A stretch of 64,000 nucleotides of DNA from Muricauda sp. SCSIO 64092. Its GTDB lineage: Bacteria; Bacteroidota; Bacteroidia; Flavobacteriales; Flavobacteriaceae. The stretch lies in contig NZ_CP095413.1 in the NCBI RefSeq assembly GCF_023016285.1, forward strand, positions 1,736,001 through 1,800,000, written 5' to 3'. Shown one piece after another: positions 53,691 to 61,000 of the stretch. Numbering within the stretch: position 1 is the first letter of the stretch; each line of letters starts with the position of its first letter. Made by a program: the position numbers and the translations under genes. The notes beneath the pieces were generated by a model. The model did not search any database, was not told where the DNA came from, and saw nothing but the letters and a program-made list of their open reading frames with translations.

Positions 53691-56600
53691 ATGAAAAAAA
53701 TAACATTGACGATAATAGCTGGCATGATAATTACTCAAGCTGTATTTACCCAGAATACAGATGCCAACGATATCCAAACCCCGGAACAATCCCCATTTAA
53801 TATGGCCAGTGGTTCCATCCAAGGGGCCATAGCCAATTCCGTTAAGGAAGTAACGGGTAAGGCAAACCTTTCCGTGCCCATTGCCAATATCAATGCCCGG
53901 GGGGTCTCCTACCCCGTTTCACTGACCTATAATGGTGATGATGTGTTCCGGCAGGCCCAATACATGAACCGATATAGAACCCAGAGTATTCTGGGTGTCG
54001 GCTGGAATATGAACGTCCCCAAAATAGTAGTGGACCATAAAGGTACGGCAACAAGGGATGATGATACTTTTTATCTGCTGGACGGTAACAACAACACAAA
54101 ACTGATCTGCACCAAAAAACAGATTTTAGAGGGGCTGTTTGGTATTGGCAGTAGCTATATGGCTTTTCAAATGGAAAAGTATGCCCCCTATAAGATCAGT
54201 TACAGAATCCGTACTAGGGACAACGTAAATAGTGTTTTTGTAACTACCGAGCAGGATTACTGGACCATTACGGATGATAAGGGCATTACCTATACCTACG
54301 GCAATACCGATAATACCAGACAGAATGTAGTGGCTTGGGGCAATTGGATCGGGGATTCCAGAAATACGGTTGGGGATTCCAAACATACCACGGTCTGGAA
54401 CCTTTCCAAGATTCAAGATCAATGGGGCAATAACCTGACTTTTAGCTATGATAAGGTAGAGGGATTTGCCTCCAGCTCGGGGGAAAGACATACCGAAGCC
54501 TCTTATTTGGAAGAGATTACCGCTTCCTCGGGAGGAAAAATCGTATTCACCTATGGCAACAAGCCCATTACGGAATACTACGAACCCCATACGGAGGCCC
54601 AGGAACCCGACGCCTATCAAGAACAGTTTGAGACCAAATACCTGAGTTCCATCAAAACCTATGACAGGGCCAATCAATTGGTCTATACGTATGGTTTGGG
54701 CTACAGTGTGATAAAGAAGGTGGCCAGCAACGACCGAAATCGATATTTGCAGAGCATTACCCAAAAAGATAAAAACAATACGGCCTTGCCTCCCCTGGAA
54801 TATGAATACCATACCACGGGGATTTTTGAGGGTGGGCTTAGAAAAGTGACCTATCCATCGGGAGGATCCGTTTCGTATACGTATGGCGAAAAAACCATAT
54901 TCGATAGTGGCAGTATATCCGCTGTTGTAGACGGCAATATTTCCAATAATTATACCACTGTAGGCCATTTTGCAGGTCAGAACTATGCTTTACGGGTAAG
55001 GCATGAAGGCAATTGGAATACCAATGAAAGATTGAGCATTGTTTATGACTTCTGGATTGGGGAAAAATGGAAACGAAGGGAGTTTATCATTCCAGAACTG
55101 GTTAAGGTGGTTTTTAGAAACGGCAGACACGAAGTCAATACGCTGAAATTTGCATCAGGGAAGGACTTTTTTGCTTTCTTAACATTTGATAGAGGTAACA
55201 ATAAAGGAAGTGTGTACCTATTCCATAAGAAACAAGATGGTGTAGATTGGTTACAAACCAGTTATAGGAATATTACCGTGGAATCGGGATCGGCAGATTA
55301 TCCCAATGAAGATCCCGTATTGTTGGCAGGAGAAGATTTTGTAGCCGTCGGAACCAATAGGCCCGGAAGGTTGTTGACCTATACCTGGAATGGAAATGGG
55401 TGGAATTCAAAATCCATTTCGCAAGGTACGGGCCAGTTTTATTACGGGGCGGCCAACAACTTTATCGTGGCCCTGGATGAAGATGGCGGAAGTGACTGGA
55501 TAACAGGAGTAAATCATGCAGATAATTACTACATCCATTATTTGGATGCGGAGAAGCAATGGCACACCAAATCGTGGTCGGCGGCTGCCGATCCACATAC
55601 CCAGGGAACCCATGACCCTAGCTACCTATATGCTTCCAATTCCATGTTGGGTTTTATGGCAGGTAATCAAGAAGAATATATTTTACGTTGGGACATGGAC
55701 TATAATTTAATAGCAGTGGATGATGTTGTTGGACAGCATACGGATACCTATCCACTGTTGCCCGTAATGAATAACGTTTTTATGTTGCTTAAAAGCTCAC
55801 CCAACGGCCCCTATGGCCCCACTAAGGGATTGGCCTTCGATGGCTCTAACTGGAGTTTGGAACCTTTTGACCCTATTAATGTTTCCTACGATTATGCATT
55901 ATGGAAGAATAAGGTATTGACAAAACGAAACGGTAATCCATATATCCATCGTTACAACCCAAATACTGACCAGTGGACCCACAATTCATTGGGTCAAATA
56001 ATGAGCAACAATGGGATAGCAGTTGGGCAGCACTTTTTTATGGCGGACAACCATGGGTATCGAATAGAGAATACGGGTACGATTACTTCCCTAGAGCAGA
56101 TTTCAAATTATTTTCAATCTCCCTTTAATAAGATTATTTATAACAACTTAAGTGGTATCTACCAACAATCTGAAAATCAAGGGAGTTATTTTTGGATGAA
56201 CCAAAAAGATGGTCAAATCGATAGAGTTATAGTTCCTATTACTCATACCTCCAGCTTAATTCATGCGAATAGAAGTGTACCTCAACTGGCAAGGGGGACA
56301 CAAAATTTCATGAGTTCCAATACCTTTTGTTTGAATCCCAACGGGTTTAATTTTAATAGAATAGTTGATGGGGAATTGAACAAAGTGGTCAAGGATATTG
56401 TGGTCGCGAGCATAGAAATTAACAATGGCGGGGGAGAGCTACGTACCGTAACTTACGATTATAACGATGCCCATACCTTACCGGACGATCAAAACACCTT
56501 CTATGGCAAGGTCGTTGTCCAAAACAGGGGCTATGGCAGTGGTAATATTGGTACTACGGAAAAATACTTTAATACCGGGGAAGATGACGTACAGATGGCA

Positions 56601-57464
56601 GGATTGCCGGAAAGAGTAGTAATCAAGAACAAATCCGGTAGTCAGGTGAGCGAAACGGAGACCAACTGGTTTAAATTCAGCAAAGCCTTTCAAAACACGG
56701 CGTATAGGACCATTGGCAGGGGCTACTATTTGCGACCTAACAGAATCATTGAACGAACACGATTGGACGGACAGGACGTCACCACCACGACCACTAACGG
56801 CTATAATACCTATGGACATTTGTCAAGTTCTACCCGTACCAATAGTGACGGCCAAGTAGAATTTACCTCGACAAGATATGCTCACCAGGAATACAGTTTT
56901 GTTTTGAACAAAAACATGCTGTCCTTTCCGTACGAGACCAAAATAATTGTAGGTAGCCAAACGGTAGGTGTGGAACAGTCCATTTGGAAATCTTGGAGTG
57001 GGAAAGCATACGCCTATCAGAATAAATCGGGCACCACGACCAGCAACTTAAGGATCAATAGCGAGATTACCAAGGTGGATACCTACGGAAATGTGCAGGA
57101 GAGTAACAATGGTCAGGGTATTTTTAAAACTGTCCTTTATGGATATGGCAATTTATATCCTGTGGCAACTGTTACCAATGCCACATTTACCGAGGTGGAT
57201 AACCAGTTGGATGTTTCTTATGGTAGTCTACAAAGTTTATCCAACAGTTCCTTGGAAACGGAATTGAACAAATTATATGACCGCCTACCCCAAGCCATGA
57301 TCAATCTAAACCTTTATGATAATCAGGGCAGGGTTACACGAACATTGGATGAACGCGATGAAGCGGTGAACTTTAGCTATGATTCCTTTGGAAGATTGGA
57401 ATATACTACGGATTCGAACAATAGGGTCATTGAGAAAAAGGAATACCACTTTGGTACCCACTAA
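53691..57464 (+). CDS. Large exported RHS/YD-repeat family protein without a core-and-tip end
   Basis: A 1257-residue protein with a signal peptide (LTIIAGMIITQAVFTQ). N-terminal region resembles SpvB/RHS-type proteins (TGKANLSVPIANINARGVSY; GVGWNMNVPKIVV). The middle (about 450-850) looks like a propeller of repeated strands with Trp and Asp. YD-repeats return near the end (YDNQGRVTRTLDERDEAV; YDSFGRLEYTTDSNNRVIEK). It stops right after a YD repeat, with no RHS core or toxin tip. It may be a partner shell or a truncated relative of the preceding RHS gene. Confidence 0.8.
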   Translation: MKKITLTIIAGMIITQAVFTQNTDANDIQTPEQSPFNMASGSIQGAIANSVKEVTGKANLSVPIANINARGVSYPVSLTYNGDDVFRQAQYMNRYRTQSILGVGWNMNVPKIVVDHKGTATRDDDTFYLLDGNNNTKLICTKKQILEGLFGIGSSYMAFQMEKYAPYKISYRIRTRDNVNSVFVTTEQDYWTITDDKGITYTYGNTDNTRQNVVAWGNWIGDSRNTVGDSKHTTVWNLSKIQDQWGNNLTFSYDKVEGFASSSGERHTEASYLEEITASSGGKIVFTYGNKPITEYYEPHTEAQEPDAYQEQFETKYLSSIKTYDRANQLVYTYGLGYSVIKKVASNDRNRYLQSITQKDKNNTALPPLEYEYHTTGIFEGGLRKVTYPSGGSVSYTYGEKTIFDSGSISAVVDGNISNNYTTVGHFAGQNYALRVRHEGNWNTNERLSIVYDFWIGEKWKRREFIIPELVKVVFRNGRHEVNTLKFASGKDFFAFLTFDRGNNKGSVYLFHKKQDGVDWLQTSYRNITVESGSADYPNEDPVLLAGEDFVAVGTNRPGRLLTYTWNGNGWNSKSISQGTGQFYYGAANNFIVALDEDGGSDWITGVNHADNYYIHYLDAEKQWHTKSWSAAADPHTQGTHDPSYLYASNSMLGFMAGNQEEYILRWDMDYNLIAVDDVVGQHTDTYPLLPVMNNVFMLLKSSPNGPYGPTKGLAFDGSNWSLEPFDPINVSYDYALWKNKVLTKRNGNPYIHRYNPNTDQWTHNSLGQIMSNNGIAVGQHFFMADNHGYRIENTGTITSLEQISNYFQSPFNKIIYNNLSGIYQQSENQGSYFWMNQKDGQIDRVIVPITHTSSLIHANRSVPQLARGTQNFMSSNTFCLNPNGFNFNRIVDGELNKVVKDIVVASIEINNGGGELRTVTYDYNDAHTLPDDQNTFYGKVVVQNRGYGSGNIGTTEKYFNTGEDDVQMAGLPERVVIKNKSGSQVSETETNWFKFSKAFQNTAYRTIGRGYYLRPNRIIERTRLDGQDVTTTTTNGYNTYGHLSSSTRTNSDGQVEFTSTRYAHQEYSFVLNKNMLSFPYETKIIVGSQTVGVEQSIWKSWSGKAYAYQNKSGTTTSNLRINSEITKVDTYGNVQESNNGQGIFKTVLYGYGNLYPVATVTNATFTEVDNQLDVSYGSLQSLSNSSLETELNKLYDRLPQAMINLNLYDNQGRVTRTLDERDEAVNFSYDSFGRLEYTTDSNNRVIEKKEYHFGTH

Positions 57465-58022
57465 ATTGGGAGGATTGCTGTAAATCAACTTTTTTCTGTA
57501 AGGGTGTTCAGTTGAACACCCTTACTATAAAAGGAATACCCCTTGGGAAGGTGTTTTAATCCCCATATCCGTTTCTTTACGCTGATTCCATCGCAGCGCA
57601 ATTGTAGAAGCAGTGGTAAGCATCATATTTTGACATAAAAAAGCTACGGTCCTGGGTTTTCTGCATCGTAGCTTTTCGCTATTGGGATTTCCCTATTCTC
57701 GTTGCACTCTTCAGTTGTTGTTCTGTAGGTCACCCTGAGCGAAGTCGAAGTATGATGCGGAATCCACCCTAGTTCCTCCACCAATAGATTCCCGCCTTCC
57801 CCTCAACAAGCCCGGACCTACGATTCCGATTTCCCTTGTCAATTTCGAAATGAGGTGCGAAGCACCGATTGAGAAATCCAACCCTAAATGGATTTCCCAA
57901 TTATTGCCCAATAGCAACGGCTGCTACATTGTCAAATAGCGCCTGTTACATTAGTGTAAAAGTGCTGGCCATAAAGAAGTAGCTTAACGCGAAAATCCAT
58001 TCAAATACTTTATCTACCTACC
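57465..58022. other. 558-base spacer with hairpins and a repeat relic
   Basis: No gene is visible. A 12-bp perfect inverted repeat TAAGGGTGTTCA/TGAACACCCTTA lies at 57499-57524, a terminator-like hairpin at 57639-57676, and a half copy of the GAGCGAAGTCGAAG-type palindromic element near 57737. The remainder has no clear features, apart from whatever promoter serves the giant gene. Confidence 0.5.
57639..57676. terminator. Bidirectional-type terminator hairpin
   Basis: AAAAGCTACG (57639-57648) and CGTAGCTTTT (57667-57676) pair perfectly over 10 bases with an 18-base loop. The A- and T-rich outer ends give a U-run on the plus strand, suitable to end the RHS transcript before the next gene. Confidence 0.5.
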
Positions 58023-61000
58023 ATGGAAATAAACTACGCTATGGCCCTAAAGCGGCCCCTACTTATGCTTTTCACCTGCCTATTGACCACCACAGGGCTG
58101 TTGGCCCAGGGGGCGTTCGTCACCACCTGGGATACGACCAAGCCAGGAACCTCCGGTAACAATTCCATCACTATCCCCGCCTGGGGGACTTACGATATGG
58201 ACCTGGGCAATGATGGCACTTATGACCTATTTGACCAGACGGGGACCACTACCGTGGATGTCACCCAGTATGGCCATACCGCCGGGGAGATACAAGTGGC
58301 CCTTCGCAATGCCGCCTCCGGGGCCGGGGACCTGACCAGGATACATTTCTACAATAGGGGCGACAAGGAGAAACTGCTTTCCGTGGACCAATGGGGCAGC
58401 AGTATCTCCTGGAGCACAATGCGGTACGCATTTTACGGCTGTACAAATCTGGGAATCAAGGCAACCGACATTCCCGACCTAGGCAGCGTGACCGATATGA
58501 CCGGTATGTTCCAAATCTGTGACTCACTTACGGGGACGATGGGCTTCTCCAACTGGAACACCAGCAAAGTAACCGATATGTACTTCATGTTTAGTGGAGC
58601 AAGCGCCTTTAACGGAGACATCGGTGCATGGGACACCAGCAAGGTGACCGATATGAGCCACATGTTTCGAGGTGCCACCGCTTTTAACAGGGACATCGGT
58701 GCATGGGACACCGGCAAGGTGACCGATATGCGATGGATGTTTTCCAGTGCCGCCGCCTTTAACGGGGACATCAGTTCCTGGAACACCAGCAAGGTGACCG
58801 ATATGACGGCCATGTTTCAGAGCGCAACTGCCTTTGACCAGGACATCGGTTCCTGGGACACCAGCAAGGTGACCAATATGACATGGATGTTTCTCTTTGC
58901 ACGGGCTTTTAACGGGGAAATCGGTTCCTGGAACACCAGCAGCGTGATCACTATGAACGCCATGTTCTCGCGCGCAAGGGCCTTTAACCAGGATGTTGGT
59001 TCCTGGAACACCAGCAAGGTGACTAATATGGGATCCATGTTTTACGGTGCATGGGCCTTTGACCAGAACATCGGTACTTGGGACACCAGTAAGGTGACCA
59101 ATATGATATGGATGTTTTACTTTGCACAAGCGTTTAACCAGGACATCGGTTCCTGGGACACCAGCAACGTGACCGATATGGAGTGGATGTTTTCTGGCAC
59201 AAGGGCCTTTAACCAGGATGTTGGTTCCTGGAACACCAGCAAGGTGACTAATATGAGATCCATGTTTCGGAATGCCACCGCCTTTAACCAGGACATCGGT
59301 TCATGGGACACCAGCAACGTGACCGATATGTGGTACATGTTCAATGGCGCAACCGCCTTTGACCAGGCCATTGGTTCCTGGAACACCAGCCAGGTGACCG
59401 ATATGGCCCGGATGTTTCGGGAAGCAACCGCTTTTAACGGGGACATCGGTTCATGGGACACCGCCAAGGTGACCGATATGGACTACGTGTTTTATGGCGC
59501 AAGTGCCTTTGACCAAAACCTGGGGGGATGGGACCTGGGGCTGGTGACTGATGGTACCGATATGCTTAACAACAGTGGGCTCTCCGTCGCCAACTGGGAC
59601 GCTACGCTCGTTGGCTGGAACAACAAGGACCTTACCAACACGCCCACCATCGGTGCCTCCGGCCTGGTCTACTGCACCGCAGGCGCCCAGCGTGCCGCGC
59701 TGACCCTCAACATTACCGGGGACCGCGCGGAAACCATTAAGCCGACAGCCCTATGTAAGTCGGCGACCATCCAACTGGGCACGGGCGGTACGGCCAGCCT
59801 GACGGCCGCCCTTGTGGACAACGGTTCCAGTGATGCCTGTGGGGATGTCACCCTAGGCCTGTCCAAGGACAGCTTTACGATCGCCAACCTTGGTACGAAC
59901 ACAGTGACCCTTACCGTGACCGACCCCAATGGGAACACGAATACCTGTCAGACCACGGTGACCGTGGAGGACCCCACAAAAGCTTATTTTATCACCACCT
60001 GGGACACGACCAAGTCCGGCTGGTCCGATGGGAACTCCATCACCATCCCCGCTACGGGGACCTATGATGTGGACCTGGGCAATGACGGCAGCTATGAGCT
60101 GTTGGACCGGACGGGGACCATCACCATTGATGTGACCACCTATGGCCATACCACGGGGGAGATCCAGGTGGCCCTCCGCAACGCCGCCTCCGGTACCGGT
60201 ACCCTGGACGCGATACAGTTCAACTACACCGGTGACAGGGATAAGATCCTCTCGGTGGACCAATGGGGCAGCAACATTTCCTGGAGCACCATGGAGGGGG
60301 CGTTTTACGGCTGCAGCAATCTGGAGGTCAAGGCGACGGACGTCCCCGATTTAAGCAATGTGACCAATATGTACTCCATGTTCGCCCTTTGCAGGGTGGT
60401 CACGGGTACGGGCTTCTCCACCTGGAACACCAGCGGTGTGACGGACATGGCGCGGATATTCCGTGGGGCAGACGTCTTTAATGGGGACATCGGTTCCTGG
60501 GACACCAGTAGTGTTACCGATATGAGCTACATGCTCAATGGTGCTAGCGTGTTCAACCAGGACATCGGTCCGTGGAACACGGCCAAGGTGACCAATATGA
60601 TCCTTATGCTCGCCAGGGCATACGTCTTTGACCAGGACATCGGTTCGTGGAACACGGGCAATGTGACCGATATGCTGTCCATGTTCGTCAGGGCGGACGC
60701 CTTTGACCAGGACATCGGTTCGTGGGACACGGGCAAGGTGACCGATATGACCTACCTGTTCTTGAATGCGGGCGCCTTCAACCAGGACATCGGTTCTTGG
60801 AACACGGCCAGTGTGACCGATATGAGCAGGACATTTTTTGGTGCAAGTTCCTTTGACCAGGACATCGGTTCATGGGAAACGGGCAAGGTCGTGGATATGT
60901 GGGGCATGTTCGAAGGTGCAAGGTCCTTTAACCAGGACATCGGTTCCTGGAACGTGGGCAATGTGACCACCATGGAAGAGATGTTCGATAATGCGACCTC

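Noticed and set aside
57499..57524. Perfect 12-bp inverted repeat as the RHS terminator
   Set aside because: No T-run follows on the plus strand (CTATAAAAGG), so termination is better assigned to the hairpin at 57639; the repeat may still be a structural or operator element.
57732..57752. Sequence CACCCTGAGCGAAGTCGAAG as a separate regulatory site
   Set aside because: It looks like half of a common dispersed palindromic element, related to the one at 33755, and no promoter or gene-linked role can be argued from one copy.
58557..59531. Regularly spaced DNA repeats resembling a CRISPR array
   Set aside because: The 75-bp period has no unique spacers of constant length between short identical repeats, no cas genes are near, and the whole is a clean protein-coding repeat.
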